A stretch of DNA of 64,000 nucleotides, from positions 1 through 64,000 of the forward strand of contig MPUH01000060.1 of the NCBI GenBank assembly GCA_001970955.1. The letters run 5' to 3'. This DNA comes from Stentor coeruleus. Its lineage: Eukaryota > Ciliophora > Heterotrichea > Heterotrichida > Stentoridae. The notes below the pieces were generated by a model. The model did not search any database. It was not told where the DNA came from and saw only the letters and a list, made by a program, of their open reading frames with translations. Below are positions 48,060 to 58,822 of this stretch, one piece after another. The stretch's first letter is position 1. Every line of letters starts with the position of its first letter. The position numbers and the translations under genes are program-made.

Positions 48060-51000
48060 CTATTCATCTTCCTGCTTTTTTCCTAAAACAGCTTCTTCAA
48101 TCCTAGCTAGTTTCTTCATAACATCCTCATTATTCCTCTGAACCCTTCCTGCCAAGTTTTTATAAGATTTCTCCAAGCTTTCAAAATTCTTCTCAATTTT
48201 ACTAAACCTTTTTTTTGTCTGACTCTTCATCTTTTCAAAATGTTCTTTACTGAAATCCCTAAATTCCTCAACAGTCTCCCTAACATCTAAAACCCTTCCT
48301 CTCCAACCTAAAGCAGAGTCTTCATAAGCATTAAGACAAATATGTAGATACTCGCATTTGTCTTCAATTTTATAAAACCATTCACTTAAGCATTTTATTT
48401 CAATTATAACCCCAGCCATTTCTCTATAGTTAAAAATATCAGCTTTTAATTGAAATTCATCAAAAGAATCCCCAAGTATGGATATAATCATATTAAGCAT
48501 AAGAATTATACTTATCGTAACAGCAACAATTATTGTTATACCTTTGACTACAGACAGACCTTCATCAGTATCTATAGCCCCAGCAGTAAATGCAAAGGGT
48601 AAAACAAAAAGGTTAGAAAAATTCAAGTCAATATGCATTGTAGATATATTAAGAAAACCCAAAGATAATATTGTGTATATAAATATAGCTAAAAAATACT
48701 TGATTTTATCAAGGCTCAAAAATATCAGTCTTATATAATAACGAGTAGTCTTAAATGCTCGAAACCCACTCAACCCTCGAATTGCATTATAAACTATAAC
48801 AAGCCAAGTTATCATATCAGGTATATCAGATACTATAAAAAGTGATGCGAAATAAGACCCTGTCAATATTACCCTGATTATATCTATAAAATTCCACCAA
48901 TCCTCAGAATAACCTTGCATATCATTAGAAAACTGCCTTCCTTCAATAACAAGTAATATAAAAGTACACCCTAAGACTATAGAATTCCAAATCCAACTCT
49001 GACCTGAATATACAGCTATTGCTATAAAAACAAAAAGCACACTGACTAATTGGAATAATGAAAAAAGTTGTATAATCAAAGAAAACTGATTCCAATTGTA
49101 TTGGATAATATATTGAATAAACTCAGAACGGAATATGTCTTCATTTTGATAAGAAACTATTGACTTTAAAAGATCTTCATTTGAATCTACTTAGATAATA
49201 CTTTTAATTGGAATAAGGCCAAATTTTATAAGTAAAGGTTTTTTTTTTTGGCTAAGTCCTTCTTGTGTAGTCATAAAATCTTGAAACGAGCCAGATGATG
49301 TGCTTTTTGTCACTATTATTGGTAAATCGCTTATTGGTTCTCCAAATCTTACAACATCAGTATAAGATTTTATAGAAATATCAAGCATTTCTTTTAGGAA
49401 TTTAGATGAATTTCTGAGGATTGTAGGAAGATCGTTGCGAAGTGCATGAATTGAACTTCGGAATACTTGTGAATCTGGGCTTTCAGATAATTTTATGACA
49501 TATTTTATTAGCGCATCAGTGCATAATTGATGCTGACGATCTATTGAATATCTTAAAGGGGAAAAACCATATGAGTCAGTTCTTAAAGGGATTATAGGGT
49601 TTTTTATAAGTTTTTGTAAGAGAGAATGAATACCTTTGTAGGCAGCGATATGGATTCCTGTGAATCTTTTGGAAGTTATTGTGCAACTTAGGGAGTTTAA
49701 GGAAATATTTTTGAGAGTGTTTTGTTGTATACATAAAACCAAATTCTTATAATCAAGAACATTCTGATAATTAGAGTCAAAAAAAGTCCTAAAGTTCTTG
49801 GAAATAGAAGAAGCTGGGCTTAACAAATTTCTGCTTTCACTGCTTTGAGCTATTAAATTCCCTGTTATAACATCAAAAATATCAACATCGTTATTAGAGT
49901 TATTAGTAATAACAATCCAAGGATGCTTTGTAAAATAAACCCCATTTTCATCAGGACTATAGTTGCTCAAATCAATTGCTGGAGTCCTTTTTATAGTCAC
50001 AAACATATAATTTGCACTAAAAGCTATAACAGCATAATTTTTACAATTGCTAAAAACTATAAAATTGACTTCTTCTTCTTCATTAAATAATTTATAATCA
50101 TTTTCAGTTGTGAAGTCTTCTTCATATCCCCAAAGTTTTATTGTTCTATCGTCAGATGCACTTATGATTGATGAATCTTGCATTGCTACTTGTATAATAT
50201 TTTGGGTATGGCCAACAATTTTTGATTCAAGTCTTCGTTCAATTATGTTCCATACAATGAAACTATTATCAAATGACCCACTTATTAGGTAGTGTCCATC
50301 ATCTCTGAATTTGAGAGATGTGATTTTCATTGTATGCTCAGATAAAATAAATTCAATCCTTAAGAAATCAATGTTCCATATTATTATTCGGGAGTCTTGA
50401 GATCCACTTGCCACAAAGTTGCTTCTGTTACAATAAGCAAGAGCTGTAACCCATGCAGTATGTTCTTTAAAAACATGATATTCTTTAAATGTTTCCAAAT
50501 CCCACATTATAACCAATTTATCTTGTGATCCGCTAAATAAGAATTTATTCTTAGCTACACACAAGCATAAAACATCATCACTATGCCCATGCATAATTTT
50601 CTCATCCCCAGTAAAATTTTCCACATAAATCTTATGGCACTGATTAGTTGCAATGGCTAATTTACTACAATCATCATAAAGCACAAGAGCTTTAATAGAA
50701 TTTTCCATTTTCCTCTCATATAAAATTTTTTCGGTATTTAAATTTCTAACAACTGCTGATCCCAAATTTCCACCATAAGCAAGTAAATTATGCATATCAG
50801 TATTTACCCCAATATCCAAGCATTTTATCTTTTCTTTAGCATTAATAGTTTGATCTATACTATTATCATAAATCCCTTTTATATTAATTCTTGGATTTTC
50901 AGTTGCTATAATAATTTTATCATCATATAAAACAAATTTATTTATACTCCTTTGCGATTCCCAAATAAGTCGCTTTTCTTTATAGGCTAAAGAAAGTAAG

Positions 51001-52004
51001 ACTATATTGCTTGTTCCAATTCCGACTAAATATTTGCCATCAGGACTGAATTCAATTCTTTCTTTGTTTTCACCGAATTCATTGAAAATTGTTTTATCAG
51101 TCATGTTTTCTATATTCCATATGTAGATATAAGCTTGAGTAAAAAATCCTAAGGCTAAGATCCCCCCTTTTTTGCTGAAACTGACATTAGAAATATCATT
51201 TTCTATGTCGGAATAATCGAAATACAACTTGTTTTTTTCGAGACTCCAGACTTTCATTTCGTTTTGGGTGTTACTTGCAAGAAATGTCCCAGACATAGTT
51301 TCAGTAATCGATAAATTCGCAATAGCATCAGTATGTCCTTTAAGTTTACAAATAATAGCCTTTTCTTTGACACTCCAAATTGTAATTAGCTTATCCTCAG
51401 ATCCCATAATCAGCTTTTTCCCATTAGGTGTAAAAACCAGCGCCATCACACTTCCGCCCATTTCTTGAAGTACAGCTTCTTCCTTACAGTCTTCTAAACT
51501 CCATATCTTAGCAGTCATATCTCTAGACCCAGTTACAAAATTTTCCCCTTTCGGATTTACTGCAATACATGTAATTTCTTCATTATGAGCTTCTATTTCA
51601 CATGTATCTTCTTTATTCCTTGCATCATTCCAAATCTTAACAATTCCATTTTGACACCCACTTACTAATATATAATTCTCACCAAAAGCTAACGCAGAAA
51701 CTTCTGAATCATGATTTCCAAGTATGGTTAGATTATTTTCAACTAAAGAAAAATCCCATAAAGCTACAGAGTCTTCTTCACAACACATAGCTAAATATTT
51801 ACTGTCATGGCTAAAAGATACAAGAGAATTGCGTCTATCAACATCATCACCTATTTTATAATTCATTTTAGAATTTTTTATCGTCATACTTTTCATAAGT
51901 TGGAATGATCGGATAGTATTTTGTATTTCTTTAAGATGAATGTTGCGATCGTCGGAAACAAGATTATCATTGGTTGCGTAATTACCTAGTAATCTAGTGT
52001 CCAT
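48060..52004 (-). CDS. WD40-ankyrin-like ion channel fusion, 1309 aa, one 15-nt intron
   Basis: Two frames, apparently ended by a TAA at 49191, belong to one gene. The TAA lies in a 15-nt intron at 49187-49201, and the reading frame continues across it to the channel part. Residues about 50-700 form many WD40 repeats (two propellers likely; phrases such as SGSQDKLVIMWDLE). About 790-860 looks ankyrin-like (IAAYKGIHSLL, DSYGFSPLRYSID). From about 965 a six-helix ion_trans region follows, with a pore-like LPFAFTAGAI before the last helix, then a C-terminal coiled coil. The channel part resembles TRP/polycystin-type channels. I infer a cation channel tethered to a large cytoplasmic propeller platform. 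Confidence 0.88.
49187..49201 (-). other. 15-nt intron in the WD40-channel gene
   Basis: Coding-strand sequence GTATTATCTAAGTAG. Removal joins ...IPIK to NSNEDLLKSIV... in one frame of 1310 codons including stop. Without removal, the downstream channel part would lack an ATG start. Confidence 0.9.
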
Positions 52005-52397
52005 TATTTATATTTGTGTTTATAAAGCAAAATATATCTGTAAAATAGGGTTTAGGATAAAGTTTTTATAAAAGGTATTGGAAATTATGACATTATTCAA
52101 ATTTGGATATACTGTTAGAATTATAAGAAGAGATAAGATAATATGATTTTGTATAATGAGAATTTCTAATATAAAGTTAGCTTTGTATATAAAAAAAAAT
52201 GAGACAATACAAATTGTATATATCGAATTTAGATAATAAATTTAAGAAGGGTAAGTATATTTTAAGATAGCAAGATATGATGGGAAGATTATCAATAAAC
52301 ACAAATACTATAAAAATACTCTTAAAATCATTCTAATCTCCTTATTAGAATAAAAAAATACTAAAACCTTTATATTAATAAAATCTTCAAATATATT
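52005..52397. other. Intergenic, no feature seen
   Basis: AT-rich spacer between two minus-strand genes; nothing recognised. Confidence 0.5.
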
Positions 52398-53666
52398 TTA
52401 CACATCAGGTCTAATAATCTTACCATTTTTCCACACATCCCTACTAACTTTTCCATTAGTATAATACGTAACACCCTCTCCATTTTTCTTCCCTTGCTGC
52501 CATCCTCCTTCATACTTCCTTCCATCCTTCCACATCAATACTCCAAATCCTTGCATAGTTCCTTCTTCCCATTCTCCCAAATACACTTTCCCATCATTCC
52601 AATTATATTTCCCAACCCCTTGCATTTTATTCATTTTCCATTCTCCAAAATACTCAGTTCCATCTTCCCAACAGTATTTTCCAATACCATCTTTTAAATT
52701 CTCAGCAAAAAAACCATAATAAACAGCTCCTTCTTTCCATAAGTTTTTACCCCACCCGCATTGTATATCATCTTTCCATTCACCTTCATAACTATCCCTA
52801 TCAATCCACACAATTTTCCCGAAACCATGTCTTTTAACTCCTTGTAAATCCCCTTTATAATAAGATCCATCAGGGTATTTTCTTTCTTTATTGTCAATAG
52901 GTGCTCTTATTTCACTGAGATTTTTATCATAAATCTGCTTCATCGCCAAGTATTTTTCTTGTATCTGTTGCATTTTCTCTTCATTTCTTGGGGTCATCGT
53001 CACAGATCTTGGGCTATTAATGCAAATAGTTTTTTTATACCAGAGCCATTTAAACCCATCATTTACGTTTTCCTTCCATAAAATTGCCCCAAGTCCACAT
53101 AGTTCATTTTCATTACCTTTAGAAAAGTAACAAAGCCAAGGTCCTTTATATGAATCCCCATCAGGAAATATAAATAATCCTTGACCATAAGGACGCCCAA
53201 ATGCCCATTGTCCTTCGTATTTAGCCCCATCTTTCCATTGCATAGTTCCTTGACCATCTCGGAAACCTCCTCTCATTTCCCCAGTATAAATACCTCCATG
53301 GCTATATAGTTTACCTTTAGTTTCTTCTTTAAAACTCGGTAATTTAGAGTTTTTGCTTAGGAAAAAAGTTACTTCTTCATAACTGAAGTAATAATAATTA
53401 GGCTTTTTGAATTTTAAGTCTTTTTGATAGAGTTTTTTATATATAAAGGTTTTAAGGGCGGATTGAAGTTTGATTAAAGAGTCGATATGAGATATGAAAT
53501 ATGACTTGTCTACTGTTATTGAGCTTGATGTTGGTAGTTGCTTACCTTTTATCCCTTGGTAATAGATGTTAAAGTCCTATTTGGTGTTTACTGAAGTCCT
53601 AAACTCATCTTCAAGTTTGATGTCTGTATTTTTGCAATCCCAGCCTTTACATGAAAATGAACCCAT
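52398..53666 (-). CDS. MORN-repeat protein, 417 aa, one 15-nt intron
   Basis: The start is the ATG at 53666; removing the intron 53577-53591 restores one frame to TAA at 52398. The N-terminus MGSFSCKG fits myristoylation plus palmitoylation. Residues about 25-110 are a helical domain without a known match. From about 115 to the end there are eight to nine MORN motifs (pattern Y.G.W..G...G.G...W.DG), interrupted near 185-245 by a spacer. MORN proteins bind membranes or form cortical scaffolds in protists and often sit at basal bodies or the cell cortex. A shorter version starting inside the first MORN repeats would lack this N-terminus. Confidence 0.9.
53577..53591 (-). other. 15-nt intron in the MORN gene
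   Basis: Coding-strand sequence GTAAACACCAAATAG, ending in an in-frame TAG. Excision joins EFRTS to DFNIYYQG. Confidence 0.9.
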
Positions 53667-54150
53667 TTATTACTAAGTTTTTAAAATGAATGTGATTATT
53701 TGTTTTTGATTTAAACATTTAGATTGTATTTTATATACGAAATTTTAAGAAGTTTATGAGATAAGAGTTTTGAGGATTTGTTTAAGTAAAAATAGTGTGA
53801 TAGGCTAAAAGGTGGGTAAGATATAAATACAAGCATTTAAGTTTCAAAAAACTTCTTATTAAGTTTGAGATTAAAAAAAAAGAGAGTTTATACTACTAAT
53901 ATATCAATTTATTTATAGCTTCAAATGCATTAATAAAATTATCTTAAGCATTTATTTAGAATACATCATAATAAAAACTGCAAATAATAAAAATTCTTAC
54001 ACTAAAAAATTATACTTCAAATAAACTTCAATATTAAAATACTCATAATTATCAACCCAAAAACATAAAAACCATATCACACTAATTATACCTAAAAATA
54101 TATAAAAATCATTCAATACTAAATTTAATATACATCAAAATTTGAGTTAA
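53667..54150. other. Intergenic, no feature seen
   Basis: AT-rich spacer between minus-strand genes; no motif recognised. Confidence 0.5.
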
Positions 54151-54924
54151 TTAGCTTAAAACATACCGACCTAAATTTCTATTATGTCTAAGGCTTATAC
54201 ATGCTATTTCACGCTTTTCAGTCAAGACCCTAAGCCTTTTAAACATATTCCCACAGTTTTTTTCAGAAGGACTCATATTCATATCCTTATCACCTGGGCT
54301 TCTCATTAATCCAAAGGGGATATTTTTATCTTCTACAACAAAATTCTTATCATTTCCCTCTTCACACCCTATCAAATTTATATTTTCCTGTACTTCTCTT
54401 TGAACATCAACACAATTTTTCTTATCCTCCTTCAAATTGTAAAATTTACTTAGTTTTTTATAAAATTCCTCGTCCCGAAAACCATAACTTAACACTCTAG
54501 GTTTAATTTTAGGGGATAACGAGTACATTTTATTCTTTCTAACCTTGACAACTTTAGTAATTTTCACAGATAAAGGGTTAGTATTAGGTATTTCATTAGA
54601 AACTAATGCAAATTTGTCTTGATGATGATATTTTTTTATATCAGATAATGCTAATATATGAACTTTAGGATCTTTTTGTATAGGGGAACTTGAATTTGTA
54701 TCTGAATACATTTGCGGACTTAGATTTCTGTCTATAGATATTGGGCTTAGATCAAAACTACCATAAGGTCTAGCCATAGAATTATTGTCTTCAAATCTCA
54801 CTGACCTATGATGTTTGAGTTTTGGCATTCCTGGGCTTTTTAGAATCGAAGATATATGTCTGTGATTGTTACTACATGAAGAGTAGCTTCGGACTTTCTT
54901 AATTTGCCCTTTATTTTCAAGCAT
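54151..54924 (-). CDS. Hypothetical basic protein with RVxF-like motif, 257 aa
   Basis: ATG to TAA frame, largely disordered, Ser/Lys-rich, without membrane segments. The N-terminal part has SSILKSPGMPKLKHHRSVRF, where RSVRF fits the protein phosphatase 1 docking motif (R/K-x-V-x-F) and is placed as in some PP1-targeting proteins. A more ordered piece near residues 145-170 (SYGFRDEEFYKKLSKFYNL) follows. No domain is recognised. The next gene upstream on this strand is the coiled-coil protein. Confidence 0.65.
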   Translation of the reverse strand: MLENKGQIKKVRSYSSCSNNHRHISSILKSPGMPKLKHHRSVRFEDNNSMARPYGSFDLSPISIDRNLSPQMYSDTNSSSPIQKDPKVHILALSDIKKYHHQDKFALVSNEIPNTNPLSVKITKVVKVRKNKMYSLSPKIKPRVLSYGFRDEEFYKKLSKFYNLKEDKKNCVDVQREVQENINLIGCEEGNDKNFVVEDKNIPFGLMRSPGDKDMNMSPSEKNCGNMFKRLRVLTEKREIACISLRHNRNLGRYVLS

Positions 54925-55147
54925 TTAGGTTTAGAATTATTAATGTATTTATATTGTATTATTTTTATAATAATCAAGATGTTAGTAAATGATTTTTTTA
55001 TGTTTATGATTATAAGAGTTTATATATAAAAGAAGAATTTATTAAGGTAATTGAATATTGTTGAATATATGAATTTTGGAATATGTTAAGATAAAATTCG
55101 GGTAAATGGAGTTTAATGATATTTTATAGTTTATTAAATGAGGTTGT

Positions 55148-57205
55148 TTATGAAATACTATCTGAGAATCTAATGTTTTCACAATTCAGAGTTTTTGATA
55201 TACTAAAAATGTAGATANAAATACTATCTGAGAATCTAATGTTTTCACAATTCAGAGTATGACTTTCATTTAAGGTATTGCCCATTATTGATCTATTTGA
55301 TTCTGAGATCCAAAAAGATTGTTGAGACCTTTTAAGTTCATCGATCCCTGTTATCAAATTAAGATATCTCATAAACCCTTCTTCAATTTCCCCTTCATAA
55401 AGTATATCAAGAATCTGTAGATAAGGAACTTTCTTCACAGACTTTGAGTAATAATATATTATAGCTTTAGCGCATGTTTCTTCACTTGTGGAACTAATAA
55501 TTTCATTTATCTTAAGTTCTTGAATCATATGATCCATTTGCATAAGGTTTTGAAACCTGGTCTTTTCTTGTAGTCGACTTTTAATTACTTCAAAACTATC
55601 AAAAATCAACCCTTGAAATCTCCTAATAATTCCTTCAATTTCATTTTTTCTCAAAAAAGTCCATCCTTCAAATTTTTTCTCAAACATCATAAAAAACTGT
55701 GATTTATTCAATGGGTATAAAGTTTTGAAAAAGTATCCATTAAGAATTTTAACATAATTCATGTTTCCTAAATTATATATTCCTTGTGTAAACAAATGTT
55801 TTATATCAGATTCAGAAATTTCATCATCTCCCAAGTAAGTCTCTAAATACATCTTCAAATCTTTAATTCCATAATAAGTAGATTTTGCTTTAAGCACTTC
55901 AAAAATTTCGTCTAAAGTTAAAACTTCATCATCACTTTCTTGAAACACTTGTCCAAGAATTGACGCTGAAATCTGCTGACCATTTCCCCCATAATATTCT
56001 AAAAATTCATCAACTTCAGTATCAGCAGCTAATATACTATCTTGATCTAAAGCTTTAATAAACTCTTTTTTTGTAATAGTATCTTTTGAAGTAATTGATT
56101 TAGCCCATTGCTTAGCATCAATATTATGTTTTATTAGATACTCTTCAATTTTTGTATATAAAGTCAGAATCTTTGTGTGATCAGAAAGATTTTTTGGACT
56201 TTTAAAACTTTTTTGTTTGTCAGAACTTTCGATAAGCTGCTCTTTTTCTATAAGTCGTAATCTTAGATTTTCGATTTCTTGATTTTTTTCTATAATAGCA
56301 TAATTTCTGTGTTTTAAAGCTGATGTGAGCTTTAGGTTTTCCTCTTTAAGCTCTTCAAAATATTTTCCCATTAAATCCTTCTTTCCATTACCACATTCAC
56401 GTTTATTCTTAACCCCATCAATGCCTCCTAAATCATTTTCTTCATCAAAACCCTTATTTTCCTCTTCATCATAAGAATTTCCCTCATTACTTCCATTAAA
56501 ATTCCTTAAATCCCTATAAGATTTTTCTTCAGTCTTTATAACTTTTCCTAATTTTCTTATTCTCCCACTAAGTTCTTCTATTTTCATCCCTTTAGCTTTA
56601 TCACTATCCTTAAGTTTCTCAATATTTTTCCTGAACTCCTCATTTTCTTCCTTTAATTTATTATAAACATCATTTCCTCCTACTCCTTTATTATCTAACA
56701 ATTCTTCAATTATTCTTTTTAAACGCATACATTCATTATTGTATTGCAAGTTTTCTTTTTCAAGCTCTTGGATTTTTGCATATTTGAAATAGCGTTTCAT
56801 ATCTTCGATTTCTTTGTCTTTAGCTTTGATTTCATTTTTAAGGTCGCGAATATTTTGTTTGAGACTTTCTATAAAAATTTGCTGCTTTGGAATTATAGGA
56901 TTTATTGTGTCTGGTAGCTTTGATTGATCTAAGCTTTTTTCTAATTGTAAAATTCTTGTCTTGAGTTTGAGGTTTTCGTCGTTTAAATAGTTGTACATTT
57001 GTTTTAGGTTATAATTTTCCTCATACAGCTTTTCTTTGTCAGAGAATATTTTTTTTGGGCAAATTTTTGATATGATTTTGCTATCAGGAAGACTAGGCCC
57101 TGATCGTATCTTATAAAGATTCTCTGTACAATTCATAGGTTTCAGGTCTATTACTTTACCTTTACTCATTGATAAATCTTTTAAGCTAGAAGATGATCTA
57201 TGCAT
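55148..57205 (-). CDS. Coiled-coil protein with EF-hand-like C-terminal half, about 660 aa
   Basis: Long coiled coil (about residues 50-330) followed by a helical region (about 345-620) built like degenerate EF-hand pairs: alternating 'KEFIKAL' and 'LTLDEIFEVL' segments with acidic loops such as QESDDEVLTLDE. This layout is common in ciliate basal-body and axonemal proteins. The C-terminus as written is corrupted. An N at 55218 and a duplicated 40-bp block make TLNCENIRFSDSI appear twice. Collapsing the overlap gives a protein that ends SHTLNCENIRFSDSIS, about 22 residues shorter. The start is the ATG at 57205. Confidence 0.82.
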   Translation of the reverse strand: MHRSSSSLKDLSMSKGKVIDLKPMNCTENLYKIRSGPSLPDSKIISKICPKKIFSDKEKLYEENYNLKQMYNYLNDENLKLKTRILQLEKSLDQSKLPDTINPIIPKQQIFIESLKQNIRDLKNEIKAKDKEIEDMKRYFKYAKIQELEKENLQYNNECMRLKRIIEELLDNKGVGGNDVYNKLKEENEEFRKNIEKLKDSDKAKGMKIEELSGRIRKLGKVIKTEEKSYRDLRNFNGSNEGNSYDEEENKGFDEENDLGGIDGVKNKRECGNGKKDLMGKYFEELKEENLKLTSALKHRNYAIIEKNQEIENLRLRLIEKEQLIESSDKQKSFKSPKNLSDHTKILTLYTKIEEYLIKHNIDAKQWAKSITSKDTITKKEFIKALDQDSILAADTEVDEFLEYYGGNGQQISASILGQVFQESDDEVLTLDEIFEVLKAKSTYYGIKDLKMYLETYLGDDEISESDIKHLFTQGIYNLGNMNYVKILNGYFFKTLYPLNKSQFFMMFEKKFEGWTFLRKNEIEGIIRRFQGLIFDSFEVIKSRLQEKTRFQNLMQMDHMIQELKINEIISSTSEETCAKAIIYYYSKSVKKVPYLQILDILYEGEIEEGFMRYLNLITGIDELKRSQQSFWISESNRSIMGNTLNESHTLNCENIRFSDSIXIYIFSISKTLNCENIRFSDSIS
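55153..55258. repeat. Assembly join: duplicated 40-bp block around a single N
   Basis: Bases 55153-55192 and 55219-55258 are identical. Between them lie 25 unmatched bases and an N (55218). This is probably an unmerged overlap with a poor contig end, and it falls inside the coiled-coil gene. Confidence 0.85.
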
Positions 57206-57529
57206 ATACTTCTAATATATTATAATTACCATAATTATTTGCATATAAGTCTGATAATGATTTTTATTTTATAAACTATGATTAAACAACAAATATCCTC
57301 ACCTATATCATAAACAACAACCAAATATTTAAACCATTTTAATCATATTTCCACTTATTCTAACAATGAAATCAACCCTAACCTTTCATTCCTAAAAATC
57401 CTAATTAAACTTACCATATCATTTTTAATCAATATACAACTATATAATTCTTCAAAATTATAAACCAAAATCTTATAAAAAATGGTTAGTAAAGTTATAA
57501 CTAAAAAAAATCATCATCCCCAATAATCC
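57206..57529. other. Divergent intergenic region
   Basis: AT-rich stretch between divergent genes; no motif recognised. Confidence 0.45.
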
Positions 57530-57648
57530 ATGGCAAATTTTTCAAGCCCTAAACAAAAGTTATAGCTTTAGCAGCTGGTTACTTAGGTTTTAGAACAGCA
57601 GTCTCAAGAGTTTCTCTACCAAAAAGTTACTTTTTAAGCTTTGAAGAT

Positions 57649-58725
57649 ATGTGTACCCAGCAAGGATATAAAGTTCAATCTCACTCAATAACAACAAAAG
57701 ATGGGTATATTTTAAAACTATTCAGACTAGGAAAAGAGAAAATCAATCAAGGCCCTCCAGTATTACTAGTTCATGGGATGACTCAAACTTCAAGTAGTTT
57801 TATACTTAATAAAACAGCTACAGCTCCAGCTTTTGCCTTAGCCAACCAAGATTTTGATGTCTGGCTACTTAATACTCGAGGAAATTGCTTTAGTAGACTT
57901 CATACAGAACTTAAAACTGATGATCCTAAATACTGGGATTGGACTGCTTATGATATTTCAGTAAATGATATACCTGCAACATTTGATTATATTTTGAGTA
58001 ATACTGGATATAAGAAAATTAATTATGTGGGGAATTCACAAGGAGGACATGTTTTGTTGAATTGCTTGAGTTATATGCCTGAGTATAATGATAAGGTTGG
58101 CCTTGCTTCTCTTTTGTCACCAGTTGGAGGGACAATTACCCCTAAAGCTTGGTATTTTAGAAAGCTTATTCACCCATTGTATACTGATTATTTGGCTTCA
58201 TCAAAAAAAAATTTGATAGCAGATTACTGCCCATCTGGATCTTATGAAGCAAAGCTCGCATATAAATTCCCAAACTTTGTTGAGAAAACTACTAAAGACC
58301 GGTATAACCTTTCAATAACTGGAGATTCCAACTCAAACCTTGCATTTTATATTCAGAATCGTTCTGGAGGTACATCATTACTTAATTGCAAATACTATGG
58401 CCAATTAGCATCAAATAATAATCCTCTACCTTTAGCTTACGACTACGGAAACTCCAAGTTAAATATACAAAAATATGGCTCAAATATCCCTCCAAGAGCT
58501 CATTATGGGAATATTACAGCGAAACTTGCCCTGTTTTATGGACTACATGACCAAATTGTATCACTGAAAGATGCTGAAAAATTATTTTTACAGTTAAACA
58601 AGGATAATGTTGTATACAAGCAGTTTGATTGCAATTTAGACCACGCTGGGTTCCTTATTTCCAACAACCAAGACCACATGTCTAAAGTTATTGAGTTACT
58701 GAAACTCCATAAGCTAAATAAATAA
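57649..58725 (+). CDS. Lysosomal acid lipase-type alpha/beta hydrolase
   Basis: Lipase of the acid lipase (LIPA/gastric lipase) family hydrolysing acylglycerols or steryl esters. It shows the family's N-terminal block GYKVQSHSITTKDGYIL, the oxyanion LLVHGMTQTSSSF, the nucleophile elbow GNSQG (Ser130), an Asp in YGLHDQIVS, and the His in LDHAG; the triad looks intact. The given ATG leaves no signal peptide. The frame is open further upstream and encodes a hydrophobic segment (VIALAAGYLGF). An ATG at 57530 reaches it only if a 14-nt GC...AG segment is removed, so the true start is unresolved. Likely secreted or lysosomal/food-vacuolar. Confidence 0.88.
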   Translation: MCTQQGYKVQSHSITTKDGYILKLFRLGKEKINQGPPVLLVHGMTQTSSSFILNKTATAPAFALANQDFDVWLLNTRGNCFSRLHTELKTDDPKYWDWTAYDISVNDIPATFDYILSNTGYKKINYVGNSQGGHVLLNCLSYMPEYNDKVGLASLLSPVGGTITPKAWYFRKLIHPLYTDYLASSKKNLIADYCPSGSYEAKLAYKFPNFVEKTTKDRYNLSITGDSNSNLAFYIQNRSGGTSLLNCKYYGQLASNNNPLPLAYDYGNSKLNIQKYGSNIPPRAHYGNITAKLALFYGLHDQIVSLKDAEKLFLQLNKDNVVYKQFDCNLDHAGFLISNNQDHMSKVIELLKLHKLNK

Positions 58726-58822
58726 CTAATTAGCAAAAACCATAACTCCATCATCTAAAAATCTCTTATAATATTCAAACTAATTATATAATTAAATATA
58801 ATATCCTCATATAATTATATCA

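Noticed and set aside
48060-49079. Stand-alone channel gene starting at 49079
   Set aside because: That codon is TTG, and the frame continues upstream through the 15-nt intron into the WD40 part.
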